Assembly (NCBI GenBank): GCA_028869995.1
Contig: JAGWQN010000093.1
Location: forward strand, 17,336-81,335
Source: Rhodospirillales bacterium
Lineage (GTDB): Bacteria; Pseudomonadota; Alphaproteobacteria; Acetobacterales; Acetobacteraceae
Reading direction: 5' to 3'
Length of the DNA: 64,000 nt
The notes beneath the pieces are model-generated. The model was not told the origin of the DNA. It did not search any database and saw only the letters and a list, made by a program, of their open reading frames with translations. A program made the position numbers and the translations under genes. Below are positions 35,260 through 43,517 of the stretch, in pieces (position 1 is the first letter of the stretch; the number at the start of each line of letters is the position of its first letter).

Positions 35260-35502
35260 AGCGCCGCGACATGCCTGCCCCGCGCCGGCACGCTTGCGTT
35301 GGCGCGCCCGGACGTCCATAGATTGCCCGTTGCCGGCGTACGCGTGATCGGCGCGCCTTGCTGTCGCGATTGTTGATTGCGACGCAGCGGCGTGCCTGGC
35401 CCGGCTCCCCATCCCCAACGTTCGCCCCGCATTCACGCGGGCAGGCGAGCCTGCAGCGTCCGCGCCGCGCATCCCGCGCGCCCGTGACGCCGGAGAGTGA
35501 CT

Positions 35503-36711
35503 GTGTCTCATGACTTCGCCTCGCTCGGCCTGGCCGAGCCCCTGCTGCGTGCTCTCGACAGTGCGCGCTACACGACGCCGACGCCCATCCAATCCGCAGC
35601 CATCCCGCCGCTCCTGACGGGGCGCGATCTCCTGGGCATCGCCCAGACCGGCACCGGCAAGACCGCGTCCTTCGCGCTGCCGCTGCTCCACCGCCTGCAT
35701 ACCGTACGCATGGCCACCCGCCCGCAATCGGCGCACGCGTTGATCCTGGCGCCGACGCGCGAGCTTGCCCTGCAGATCGTGGACAGCCTGCGCATGTTCG
35801 CAGAGCCGCGCCTGCGCATCGTCGCCGTGATCGGCGGGCAAGGGCGTTTCGGGCAGGTCCAGCGCTTGCGCCCGGGGGCGGATATCGTCGTCGGCACGCC
35901 CGGGCGCGTCCGCGACCTGATGGGGACCAACGAGCTGCGCCTCGACGCCGTGCGCCACTTCGTGCTCGACGAAGCGGACCGCATGCTCGACCTGGGCTTC
36001 ATCCGCGACATTACCCACATCGCCAGCGCCCTGCCGGAGGATCGCCAGTCGGCGCTGTTCTCGGCAACGATGCCCGCCGAGGTGGAAAAGCTCACCCGTA
36101 GCATGCTGCGCGACCCCATTCGGGTCGCCGTCACCCCAACCGAGGCGGTGGTGCCGCGCATCGCGCAGAGCGTGCATTTCGTGCCTCAGGCGGCGCGTGC
36201 TCAGCTGCTCGCGGAGTTGCTGGACGACCGGGCGCTGTCGCGCGTCATCGTCTTCACCCGGACCAAGCGCGGCGCCGACCGTGTCGCCGACGCGCTGACC
36301 GACGCCGGGCATGGCGTGGTGGCGCTCCACGGCAACAAGAGCCAGCCGCAGCGCCTCAAGGCGCTCGACCGGTTCCGCGACGGACGGGCCCGGGTGCTGG
36401 TGGCGACCGATATCGCCGCGCGCGGCATCGACGTCCAGGCCGTCACCCATGTCATCAACTACGATCTGCCGGCGCAGCCCGAGGATTACGTCCATCGTAT
36501 CGGCCGCACCGCGCGCGCCGGGGCGAACGGCGCGGCGATCTCCTTCTGCGACCCGCAGGAAGCCAAGATGTTCCGCGCGATCGAGCGGGCCGCCGGCGCG
36601 GCGATCGCCATCGCCAGCGGCACACCGGCCGCACGGCCCGCCGAAGCCATGCCGCAGTTCGTCCGCCCGACGGGGCCGTCGCGCCGCAAGTTCCGTCGCC
36701 GGGCCGCCTGA
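35503..36711 (+). CDS. DEAD-box RNA helicase (RhlE-like)
   Basis: A 402-residue ATP-dependent RNA helicase. Motifs in order: Q motif 'FASLGLAEPLLRAL', Walker A 'AQTGTGKT', 'PTRELA', 'GTPGR', 'DEAD', 'SAT', 'VLVATDIAARGID' and 'HRIGRTARAG', all intact. It would unwind structured RNA, in ribosome assembly or mRNA decay. The GTG at 35503 is chosen because the CCGGAG ribosome-binding site is 8 bases ahead; the GTG two codons upstream is too close. The C-terminal tail is short, with a few basic residues ('RRKFRRRAA'). Confidence 0.94.
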   Translation: MSHDFASLGLAEPLLRALDSARYTTPTPIQSAAIPPLLTGRDLLGIAQTGTGKTASFALPLLHRLHTVRMATRPQSAHALILAPTRELALQIVDSLRMFAEPRLRIVAVIGGQGRFGQVQRLRPGADIVVGTPGRVRDLMGTNELRLDAVRHFVLDEADRMLDLGFIRDITHIASALPEDRQSALFSATMPAEVEKLTRSMLRDPIRVAVTPTEAVVPRIAQSVHFVPQAARAQLLAELLDDRALSRVIVFTRTKRGADRVADALTDAGHGVVALHGNKSQPQRLKALDRFRDGRARVLVATDIAARGIDVQAVTHVINYDLPAQPEDYVHRIGRTARAGANGAAISFCDPQEAKMFRAIERAAGAAIAIASGTPAARPAEAMPQFVRPTGPSRRKFRRRAA

Positions 36712-36740
36712 AGCCGGGAGGACGTGAGGCGGCGGGGCGG

Positions 36741-37115
36741 TCAGGCCCCGCCGTGATACGCCTCGATCCGGTGGCCGTCGGGATCAATCGCGAAGGCCGC
36801 GTAATAGTCGGGCCCATAATCCGGGCGCAGTCCCGGCTTGCCGTTGTCCTTGCCACCGGCCCGAAGCGCCGCCTGGTGAAAGGCATCCACGGCGTGCCGG
36901 CTCGGCGCATCGAAGCAGAAATGTAGCCCCGATCGCATGTCAGCCGACACCGGATGCGCCGTCTCGTTCAGCCACCACACCGGCGCATCCGTACCATAGC
37001 CGGCATAGCCGTCGCCGTGTGCCAGGCATGTCGCGCCGATCGCGCCGAGGACGGAATCGTAGAATCGTCGGGCGGCGGCTACATCGCGAACGCCGACGGA
37101 AACATGGTTGAGCAT
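36741..37115 (-). CDS. VOC (glyoxalase/bleomycin resistance) family protein
   Basis: A 124-residue single-domain vicinal-oxygen-chelate protein. 'LNHVSVGVRDVAAARRFYDS' at the N-terminus is the family opening, and 'YAAFAIDPDGHRIEAYHGG' at the C-terminus contains the metal-binding Glu/His pattern. AGGAG precedes the ATG at 37115. It is divergent from the CGNR regulator gene with only about 90 bases between them and shares operator-like repeats there. The substrate is unknown; such proteins include glyoxalases, dioxygenases and drug-binding proteins. Confidence 0.9.
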   Translation of the reverse strand: MLNHVSVGVRDVAAARRFYDSVLGAIGATCLAHGDGYAGYGTDAPVWWLNETAHPVSADMRSGLHFCFDAPSRHAVDAFHQAALRAGGKDNGKPGLRPDYGPDYYAAFAIDPDGHRIEAYHGGA

Positions 37116-37151
37116 GTGGGAACTCCTTTTTTTTCTGGCTGGGGCGTGCAT

Positions 37152-37170
37152 AACCACTATGATGGTTAGG
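37152..37170. promoter_or_regulatory. Operator-like repeat 1 between VOC and CGNR genes
   Basis: AACCACTATGATGGTTAGG. The first 16 bases form an inverted repeat (AACCA-N6-TGGTT). A second copy with three changes lies 46 bases on, at the CGNR start codon. Confidence 0.6.
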
Positions 37171-37197
37171 ACTATGCCGCCACCTCGACGCATCGTC

Positions 37198-37216
37198 AAC
37201 CAGCATGACGGTTAGG
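37198..37216. promoter_or_regulatory. Operator-like repeat 2, covering the CGNR start codon
   Basis: AACCAGCATGACGGTTAGG, matching 16 of 19 bases of repeat 1. It contains the ATG of the CGNR gene, so a bound protein here would block the gene's own expression. Confidence 0.6.
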
Positions 37217-37822
37217 GACGCACCGCGCCCGGCCCTGCCGCCCGACGCGTGCCTGGATTTCATCAACACCCGCTACTGGCGCGGCAAGGCGGAGCCCACC
37301 GAAACGCTGCATGGCGCGGCGGACCTCGTCGCCTGGGCGGCGCGGCACGCCGGTGCGCCGACGACGACACCCGGCCCCGGCCTGTTCTCGGCGGGCATCG
37401 CGCTGCGCGAACTGCTGCATCGGATCATGAGCGCGCGCGCCGCCGGCGAGAGCGTGACCGAGGCCGACCTCGCTGCCCTGGATGCAGCATTGGAGGCGGC
37501 ACCGGCGCGGCGCTCGCTCGTGGCGGCGAACGACGGGTATGCGTGGCGGACACGGCCCGCCGGACCGGAGGCGGGCGAGCCGCACGCTTCAGGAGCAGCA
37601 ACGTTGCTGGCGCCGATCCTATGGGCGGCGGCCGACCTGCTGGCTCAGGGAGCGGGGAGCGGCGAGCGGTTGCGCCTGCGCGCCTGCGCCAACCCGGAAT
37701 GTCGCTGGCTGTTCATCGATGCCAGCCGCAACGGCTCGCGCCGATGGTGCGACATGGCCGCCTGCGGCAACCGCGCCAAGGCGCATCGCCACTATCTGCG
37801 CGCCAAGGCCGCGAAGGGCTAG
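37205..37822 (+). CDS. ABATE/CGNR zinc-finger regulator
   Basis: A 205-residue protein. The N-terminal ABATE domain runs from about residue 8 to 135 ('ACLDFINTRYWRGKAE'), and the C-terminal CGNR zinc finger has Cys pairs in 'CANPECRWLF' and 'WCDMAACGNRAKAHRHYLR', giving the CGNR sequence itself. The family is predicted to be DNA-binding stress or metabolite regulators. It is divergent from a VOC gene, a common arrangement for these proteins, and operator-like repeats surround its start. The ATG at 37205 is used, overlapping one repeat. Confidence 0.88.
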   Translation: MTVRDAPRPALPPDACLDFINTRYWRGKAEPTETLHGAADLVAWAARHAGAPTTTPGPGLFSAGIALRELLHRIMSARAAGESVTEADLAALDAALEAAPARRSLVAANDGYAWRTRPAGPEAGEPHASGAATLLAPILWAAADLLAQGAGSGERLRLRACANPECRWLFIDASRNGSRRWCDMAACGNRAKAHRHYLRAKAAKG

Positions 37823-37880
37823 CGCAACAAAAGGACGAGAGCCGGCGGCGGCGACGTGGACGGGAAGACCGGCTCGCGAC

Positions 37881-38558
37881 CTATGCGTGCCCTGCCGATC
37901 CGGCGAGATGCGCCGGGTCGATATGCAGCTTGGCGAGAGCGCGGCGCCATTTGGTATCGTGCTTGCCGTCGAACAGCAGGTCCGGATCGGCGGGAACGGT
38001 GAGCCAGGCGTTCTGGCGCATCTCGTTTTCGAGCTGGCCGGCCGCCCAGCCGGCATAGCCCAGCGCCAGCAGGCTTTCGCGGGGGCCTCCGCCCTCCGCA
38101 ATGGCCTTGAGGATGTCGAGACTGGCGGTCAGCGCCAGTTGTTCGTCCACGCGCAGGCTGCCCTCGCCGGTCCAGTCCGTCGTGTGCAGCACGAAGCCGC
38201 GCGCGTTGTCGACCGGCCCGCCATGGCAAAGCCGGATCGAGCGAGCGGGTGGTACCGGCTTGATCTCGAGCTGGCGCAACAGATCCTCGAACGTCGGGGC
38301 GGAAAGCGGGCGGTTGAGCACGAGCCCCATGGCGCCATCCGACGTGTGGGCGCAGAGAAACACGACACTCTGGGCAAAGCGCGGATCCTCCATGCCGGGC
38401 ATGGCAATCAGCAGCTGGCCGGTGAGGTTGGAGCCCAGGTCCTCGTCCGCGCCGGCCGGCCCGCGGCCACCCGGCGGCGGCGTCGCACCGCGATCCCGCT
38501 TCTTTCCGGGCGGAATTGCAGCTTTCGGCTTGCGCGAGCGTGGCGGATCTTTTTGCAT
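37881..38558 (-). CDS. YqgE/AlgH family protein (UPF0301)
   Basis: A 225-residue YqgE/AlgH protein. The conserved core is 'LTGQLLIAMPGMEDPRFAQS' (about residues 45-64), then 'CAHTSDGAMGLVLNRP', 'HGGPVDNARGFVLH' and a C-terminal 'LALGYAGWAAGQLENE'. The N-terminal 40 residues are Lys/Arg/Pro-rich and less conserved, so the start could be further in. The function is still unclear; AlgH has been linked to transcription of alginate genes in Pseudomonas, and the fold resembles a phosphoribosyl or nuclease-like scaffold. It is divergent from a peroxiredoxin gene. Confidence 0.92.
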   Translation of the reverse strand: MQKDPPRSRKPKAAIPPGKKRDRGATPPPGGRGPAGADEDLGSNLTGQLLIAMPGMEDPRFAQSVVFLCAHTSDGAMGLVLNRPLSAPTFEDLLRQLEIKPVPPARSIRLCHGGPVDNARGFVLHTTDWTGEGSLRVDEQLALTASLDILKAIAEGGGPRESLLALGYAGWAAGQLENEMRQNAWLTVPADPDLLFDGKHDTKWRRALAKLHIDPAHLAGSAGHA

Positions 38559-38763
38559 GCGGGGGTTATCTTGCGCTGCGCCATCACCGGCGCAAGAGAG
38601 CGCCACACAAGCGGTGCCCGTCGCCTCCCGCGGCGGCGCGCCGTGACAGCTTCCCTCGAGCACGCTAGGAACCGCCGCGGGTCCGCAGACGGCCGGCGCG
38701 CGGGGAGCGGATGCCCTCGGCGGCGGGCGGAGGAGCCACCAACGAGCGAACGGAGAGGCGAGG

Positions 38764-39240
38764 ATGATCAAGGTCGGGGATAAGCTGCCGTCGATGAAGT
38801 TGTCGATGGCGACGACGGACGGACCGAAGGAGGTTTCGACCGACGACGTGTTCAAGGGGCGCGTGGTGATGTTCGCCGTTCCCGGAGCCTTCACCCCTAC
38901 GTGCAGCGCCAAGCACCTGCCCGGGTTCCTCCAGAACATCGACGCGATCAAGGCAAAGGGCGTCGATAGCATCGTCTGCATGGCGGTGAATGACGCCTTC
39001 GTCATGGGTGCCTGGGCGAAGGACCAGGGCGTCGACGGGCGCATCGTGATGCTGGCCGACGGCTCGGGGGCCTTCACCAAGGCGCTGGGACTGGAGCTCG
39101 ATCTGATCGCCCGCGGACTCGGGACCCGCAGCCAGCGCTTTGCCCTCGTCGCCGAGGACGGCGTGGTCCGGCATCTCGCGGTCGAGCAGCCGGGCGGGTT
39201 CGACGTCAGCCGCGCCGAGGCGGTGCTCGCCGCCCTTTAG
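38764..39240 (+). CDS. Peroxiredoxin, Prx5 type
   Basis: A 158-residue thiol peroxidase. The active-site motif 'PGAFTPTCS' has the peroxidatic cysteine at residue 47, and Cys72 is the second cysteine also found in human PRDX5. It removes hydrogen peroxide and organic hydroperoxides using glutaredoxin or thioredoxin. GGAGAGGCGAGG precedes the ATG. It converges with the adenine methyltransferase gene (5 bases apart) and is divergent from the yqgE/algH gene. Confidence 0.94.
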   Translation: MIKVGDKLPSMKLSMATTDGPKEVSTDDVFKGRVVMFAVPGAFTPTCSAKHLPGFLQNIDAIKAKGVDSIVCMAVNDAFVMGAWAKDQGVDGRIVMLADGSGAFTKALGLELDLIARGLGTRSQRFALVAEDGVVRHLAVEQPGGFDVSRAEAVLAAL

Positions 39241-39245
39241 GCCGC

Positions 39246-40352
39246 CTACGCCTCGGACACCGCCGCCGGGGGCGGAGAAGGCTCGCCGGCCAGGGGTTCG
39301 AGCAACAGAGGCTCCAGGGCCAGAGGTTCGGGCGTCACGATGTAGAGCAACTCCTTGTTGCGCACATGCGAGACCTGCCCGACCTTCTGGCCGCTCGGAT
39401 TATAGATGCCGATGCGTGCGCCGACGTAGCGGGCGTGGTCCAACTCGACCACGCGCACATGGCCGCGTGCGGCCAGCATCGACTCGATCGCCTCGCGGCC
39501 CAGAAAGCCCTCGTTGTTGAAGGAGACGACAAGCGCTTTCGCGCGCAAGGCCGCGATCGTGGCGGCCAGCGCCGGCCCGATTGCCCCGCGCCCGTTGAAC
39601 GCGCTCTTGCGGCTCTTCACATCGACACGCTTGCAGGCGACGCCGTAAACGGCCGGCTTGTCCCAGCGAACCAGCGTCTCCCAGACATGGTAGTTGGCCA
39701 GGTAAGCGTGCTGGTTGTAGGGCGGGTCGAGATAGGCGATGTCGGCGTCGATCGCCGCCGCGACCGTCTGTGCATCCCCCATCAGCGCTTGGCATGCGCC
39801 GGCTGCAGGACGGGCCAGGAGAGCGGGCATCCGCAGTTCGATGTCGTTGTAGGCGCGCGGCGCCCAGCGCTTCATGTAAGCCATTTGCAGGCCGGCGGTG
39901 CTGTCGACGCGGTCAGCGGCTTCCATCAGGGCGACGAGCAGGATGGCCTCCAGCTCCGGCTCGGCGTGCATCGCCGCGATCGCCTCGCGGATCGCATCCA
40001 CGCGCTCCCCGTTCTTCGGCTGGAAGAAGCGGGAGCGAACGCAGAATGTCTCGGTGAAATAGCCCGGTCGGCCGGGCAGACGAGCCAGATCGGCCAGGAT
40101 CGCGGGTAGTCGAGGCTCCCATCGTTCGCGGTCCGCCTGGACGTAGCAGGTCGCGAGCGCCGCGGCATAGGCGTTGTGGTCGTTGGCGATGACACGATAG
40201 CCCGCCGCCTTCAGCGCGTGGCCGACCCGTGCCGTGCCGGAGAAGAGATCGGCAACGGTGATGCCGCCTGGAGCATCCGCCGGCGCGATAGAGCCGATCG
40301 CGGCAAGGATGTAGCGCAGCAGCGCCCGCTTGGAGCCGATATACTTGATCAA
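39246..40352 (-). CDS. D12-class DNA adenine-N6 methyltransferase (orphan)
   Basis: A 368-residue methyltransferase. Motif I is '[10 protein letters not shown]' at residues 35-44, and the catalytic motif IV is DPPY at 209-212, with '[14 protein letters not shown]' after it. The N-terminal '[14 protein letters not shown]' is the classical D12 start. The start is a TTG that overlaps the rnhA stop (TTGA), so it is translated by coupling. No restriction endonuclease gene is nearby, so this is an orphan enzyme, possibly with a regulatory or repair role. The recognition sequence cannot be read from the protein. Confidence 0.87.
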   Translation of the reverse strand: MIKYIGSKRALLRYILAAIGSIAPADAPGGITVADLFSGTARVGHALKAAGYRVIANDHNAYAAALATCYVQADRERWEPRLPAILADLARLPGRPGYFTETFCVRSRFFQPKNGERVDAIREAIAAMHAEPELEAILLVALMEAADRVDSTAGLQMAYMKRWAPRAYNDIELRMPALLARPAAGACQALMGDAQTVAAAIDADIAYLDPPYNQHAYLANYHVWETLVRWDKPAVYGVACKRVDVKSRKSAFNGRGAIGPALAATIAALRAKALVVSFNNEGFLGREAIESMLAARGHVRVVELDHARYVGARIGIYNPSGQKVGQVSHVRNKELLYIVTPEPLALEPLLLEPLAGEPSPPPAAVSEA

Positions 40353-40828
40353 CGACCCAGCGCTCGCTCCCGCGCCTCGGTCGCCAACTGGTCGGCGCGC
40401 TCATTCATGTCATGACCGGAATGACCACGCACCCATTTCCACTCGATCTCATGCGGCTCGGCGGCGGCCAGCAGACGCTGCCAGAGATCCATGTTGGCAA
40501 CCGGATCGCCCGCGGCATTGCGCCAGCGCCGCCGCACCCAGCCCTGGCGCCAGCGGGTGATGCCAAGGCGGACGTACTCGCTGTCGGTGTGCAGCACCAC
40601 GCGGCATGGCCGCTTCAGCGCCTCCAGCGCCATGGCCGCCGCGGTGAGCTCCATACGGTTGTTGGTGGTAGCGGAATCGAAGCCCGAGAGTTCCCTCTCG
40701 TGCTCGCCACGACGCAGGATCGCCGCCCACCCGCCGGGGCCGGGGTTGGGCTTGCAGCCGCCATCGGTCCATATCTCCACAGGCGCGATCTTCCCCGGCG
40801 CGCCAGGCCGGGGTGGGTCAGAGTCCAT
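40349..40828 (-). CDS. rnhA: Ribonuclease HI
   Basis: A 159-residue RNase HI that degrades RNA in RNA-DNA hybrids. The four catalytic acidic residues are Asp22, Glu60, Asp82 and Asp146, with His136 in the 'RGHSGH' loop. The ATG at 40828 is inside the end of thrB (11-base overlap), a common arrangement in alphaproteobacteria. The longer frame upstream lies within thrB. It is followed by a coupled methyltransferase gene. Confidence 0.96.
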   Translation of the reverse strand: MDSDPPRPGAPGKIAPVEIWTDGGCKPNPGPGGWAAILRRGEHERELSGFDSATTNNRMELTAAAMALEALKRPCRVVLHTDSEYVRLGITRWRQGWVRRRWRNAAGDPVANMDLWQRLLAAAEPHEIEWKWVRGHSGHDMNERADQLATEARERALGR

Positions 40829-41783
40829 ACGCGGCCTCGTCCTTTGCCGAGCGATGAAAGCGCAGACGGCGCAGATATTCGAGCGGGTCCTTCCGCGTGA
40901 CGAGTGCGCCTGCCGGCGTGTTGATCCAGTCGTACAGGCGCGTCGCCGCAAAACGCAGCGCCGCTCCGGCGGCAAGGGTCGGCAGTGCGCCGCGCTCCTC
41001 ACGCGTCAGCGGGCGAGCGGCATCGTAGGCGCCGATCAGAGCCCGCGATTTCGTCACGTTATAGGAACCATCGGCCTCGAAGCACCAGGCATTGAGGCAC
41101 ACCGCCAGATCGTAGGCGTAGAAATCCGTAGCGGCGAAGTAGAAGTCGATGAGGCCCGAGACCCGTCCATCGAGGAAGAACACGTTGTCGGGAAACAGGT
41201 CTGCATGGATATGCCCCTGGGGAAGCCGGGCCGGCCAGGCGGCGAGTATCGGCGTGAGGCTGGCGCGCAGTTCCTCGGCCACCGCTGCCATCTCGCGCCC
41301 AGCGGCACCGGTCGTGTCGCAGCGTTCCAGCAACGGCCCCCATGCCGCGGGCCCCAGGGTGTTGGGCCGGCCAGGCGCATAGCCCTCACCCGCGCGGTGC
41401 AGGGCGGCCAGAGCCGCTCCGAGCGGCGCGCAATGTTCCGGGCGCACGCGGCGCGGCCAGATGCCAGGCAGGAAGGTAGTGATCGCTGCGGCCTTACCGG
41501 CGAGCCGGCGCAGCGCCGCGCCATCGCGCCCACCCACCGGGCGCGGGCAGGCGATCCCATGCGCCGCCAGATGCTGCATCAGCCCGAGGAACCAGGGCAG
41601 GTCGCGTGGATCGACCCGCTTCTCGTAGAGCGTGAGAATGAAGTCGCCGGCCGTGGTACGAAGGGAGAAATTGCTATTTTCAACCCCCTCCGCAATGCCG
41701 CGGAAGGCGACCAGCTCGCCGATCGCGTAGTCGCCGAGGAAGGTGGCCAGCGCCTCGTCCGAAACCTCAGTGTAGACCGCCAT
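40818..41783 (-). CDS. thrB: Homoserine kinase (type II)
   Basis: A 321-residue homoserine kinase of the aminoglycoside-phosphotransferase fold, phosphorylating L-homoserine in threonine synthesis. '[22 protein letters not shown]' (in parts: [19 protein letters not shown]) contains the catalytic Asp and the metal-binding Asp. The N-terminus '[19 protein letters not shown]' is typical of alphaproteobacterial ThrB. It lies 16 bases after ispH and overlaps rnhA. Confidence 0.95.
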   Translation of the reverse strand: MAVYTEVSDEALATFLGDYAIGELVAFRGIAEGVENSNFSLRTTAGDFILTLYEKRVDPRDLPWFLGLMQHLAAHGIACPRPVGGRDGAALRRLAGKAAAITTFLPGIWPRRVRPEHCAPLGAALAALHRAGEGYAPGRPNTLGPAAWGPLLERCDTTGAAGREMAAVAEELRASLTPILAAWPARLPQGHIHADLFPDNVFFLDGRVSGLIDFYFAATDFYAYDLAVCLNAWCFEADGSYNVTKSRALIGAYDAARPLTREERGALPTLAAGAALRFAATRLYDWINTPAGALVTRKDPLEYLRRLRFHRSAKDEAAYGL

Positions 41784-41799
41784 CAGAAGCAGCGAGCGG

Positions 41800-42783
41800 T
41801 CATCCGGCGGACAGGGCCGCCGGCAGCTTGAAGGTCAGGTCCTCGGTGGTGACCCGCCGCTCCTGCACGTCGAGCGTGTAGCGTTCCCCGATCCGCGCCA
41901 GCAGGCCCTGGACAAGGGATTCGGGGGCTGAGGCACCGGCGGTGATGCCGATTACCGTCTCGCCCTCGAGCACGCTCCAGTCGAGCGCCTCGGGTCCTTC
42001 GAGCAGCTGCGCACGTGCGCCGGCGCGGCTGGCAACCTCGCAGAGCCGCACCGTGTTGGAGGAGTTGGCGCTGCCGACCACGAGCACAAGCCCGGCCTCG
42101 GCCGCCACCGCCCGTACCGCCGCCTGGCGGTTGGTGGTCGCATAGCAGATGTCTTCCTTCGCCGGCCCCTCGATGCCGGGGAAGCGCCGACGCAGAACGG
42201 CAACGATCTCGGCTGCATCCTCCACCGACAACGTGGTCTGCGTCACGAAGGCAAGCGGGCCGGGCGGCGGCGCGACCGCCTCGGCTTCGGCCAGCGACTG
42301 CACCAGGGTCATCGCTCCGGGACGAACCTGTCCCATCGTCCCCTCGACCTCCGGGTGGCCGGCATGGCCGATCATCAGGATATGATGGCCCATGGCCTCG
42401 TGGCGCTCCGCCTCGCGGTGTACTTTGGAGACCAGCGGACACGTCGCGTCGAAGGCGGTCAGGCCGCGCGCCGCCGCGGCGAGCGGTACGGACTTCGCCA
42501 CGCCATGCGCCGAGAACACGACCGGCACGCCCGGCGGCACCTCGTCGAGCTCCTCGACAAACACCGCGCCCTGTGCAGCCAGGCCGTCGACCACGACGCG
42601 GTTGTGCACGATCTCGTGGCGGACATAAACGGGCGCGCCGTCGCGCTTCAGCGCCTCCTCGACGACCCGTACAGCGCGGTCCACGCCGGCACAGAAGCCG
42701 CGCGGGGCGGCCAGCAGCACGCGCAGGCGCGGCAACGCACCTGCAGGATCATGGTCGGAGGTATGAGCGGTATCGGCGGGCAT
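41800..42783 (-). CDS. ispH: 4-hydroxy-3-methylbut-2-enyl diphosphate reductase
   Basis: A 327-residue IspH, the last enzyme of the MEP route to isoprenoid precursors. The three cysteines that bind the [4Fe-4S] cluster are Cys31 ('RGFCAGVDRAV'), Cys115 ('DATCPLVSKVH') and Cys213 ('DICYATTNRQ'). 'SAHGVAKSVP' and 'GSANSSNT' substrate loops are present. The ATG at 42783 gives a normal length; the frame extends further upstream without conservation. It starts the ispH-thrB-rnhA-methyltransferase unit. Confidence 0.96.
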   Translation of the reverse strand: MPADTAHTSDHDPAGALPRLRVLLAAPRGFCAGVDRAVRVVEEALKRDGAPVYVRHEIVHNRVVVDGLAAQGAVFVEELDEVPPGVPVVFSAHGVAKSVPLAAAARGLTAFDATCPLVSKVHREAERHEAMGHHILMIGHAGHPEVEGTMGQVRPGAMTLVQSLAEAEAVAPPPGPLAFVTQTTLSVEDAAEIVAVLRRRFPGIEGPAKEDICYATTNRQAAVRAVAAEAGLVLVVGSANSSNTVRLCEVASRAGARAQLLEGPEALDWSVLEGETVIGITAGASAPESLVQGLLARIGERYTLDVQERRVTTEDLTFKLPAALSAG

Positions 42784-42941
42784 GCGTAAACGGCTCCAGC
42801 CTGGGCGCAACCGGGAGCTGCGACCGGGCATATGATCGACGGCGCAGACATAGAGGCCCTTCCCCTTGCGGGCAATGCACGGCATGGAGGCGCAACAGCA
42901 TCATGTGATCATGGCCGCGCGGCCATCACGGCGGAGGATTC

Positions 42942-43508
42942 ATGGCGAAGCACACCGCTAACCAGGCGACGACCCGCACGACAGCGCGGCGTGCGGGAGG
43001 CCGATTCGCCACCGCGCTTGCGGCGCTGGCGCTCGCCGGATGCACACCCAGCGGCTTTCCTCCCGCCTGCCCGCAACTGTCGCTGATCAGCGGTGCCTCC
43101 GACCTGCTCAAGATGGCCGGCAAGAGCAACCAGCACGACATCCGCGACCTCGTTCTGGCAGCACGAATTGAGGCGGTCCCGGCAAGCTGCCAGTTCACCG
43201 GCCGGCGTTCGGTGGGCGCCCAGCTGCGCGCGGAGTTTGCCGTCCAGCGCGGCCCGGCGGCGACGAGCCCCGACGTCGCCCTGCACTACTTTGTCGCCGC
43301 CGCGAAGGGGCGCACGATCCTCGACGAGCAGGACTATGTCGTGACCGGCCGCTTCCCGCCGAACGTCGATCGCATGACGCTGGTGGGCCAGCAGATCCAT
43401 CTTGACTTCCCGGTGGGGGCCGATCAGTCCGCCGCCGGCTATCACATTTACGTGGGCTTCCGGCTGAGCAAGGCAGAACTCGATTCCAACCGCGCCAACG
43501 GCCTGTAG
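42942..43508 (+). CDS. Conserved-type lipoprotein of unknown function
   Basis: A 188-residue predicted lipoprotein. A basic N-terminus is followed by a hydrophobic segment and lipobox 'LAGC' at about residues 31-34. The mature part has no named domain that I recognise. 'YHIYVGFRLSKAEL' near the C-terminus and two further cysteines suggest a small beta-rich periplasmic domain. GGAGG is well placed before the ATG. It is divergent from ispH with about 158 bases between, and converges with the methyltransferase gene. Confidence 0.82.
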   Translation: MAKHTANQATTRTTARRAGGRFATALAALALAGCTPSGFPPACPQLSLISGASDLLKMAGKSNQHDIRDLVLAARIEAVPASCQFTGRRSVGAQLRAEFAVQRGPAATSPDVALHYFVAAAKGRTILDEQDYVVTGRFPPNVDRMTLVGQQIHLDFPVGADQSAAGYHIYVGFRLSKAELDSNRANGL

Positions 43509-43517
43509 CACCGCGCG

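Noticed and set aside
34645..36495. A 616-codon minus-strand frame over the lipoprotein and helicase genes
   Set aside because: High-GC shadow; the plus strand carries complete helicase motifs over the same bases.
39246..40352. Restriction-modification system around the adenine methyltransferase
   Set aside because: Neighbours are rnhA, thrB and a peroxiredoxin; no endonuclease or specificity gene is present.
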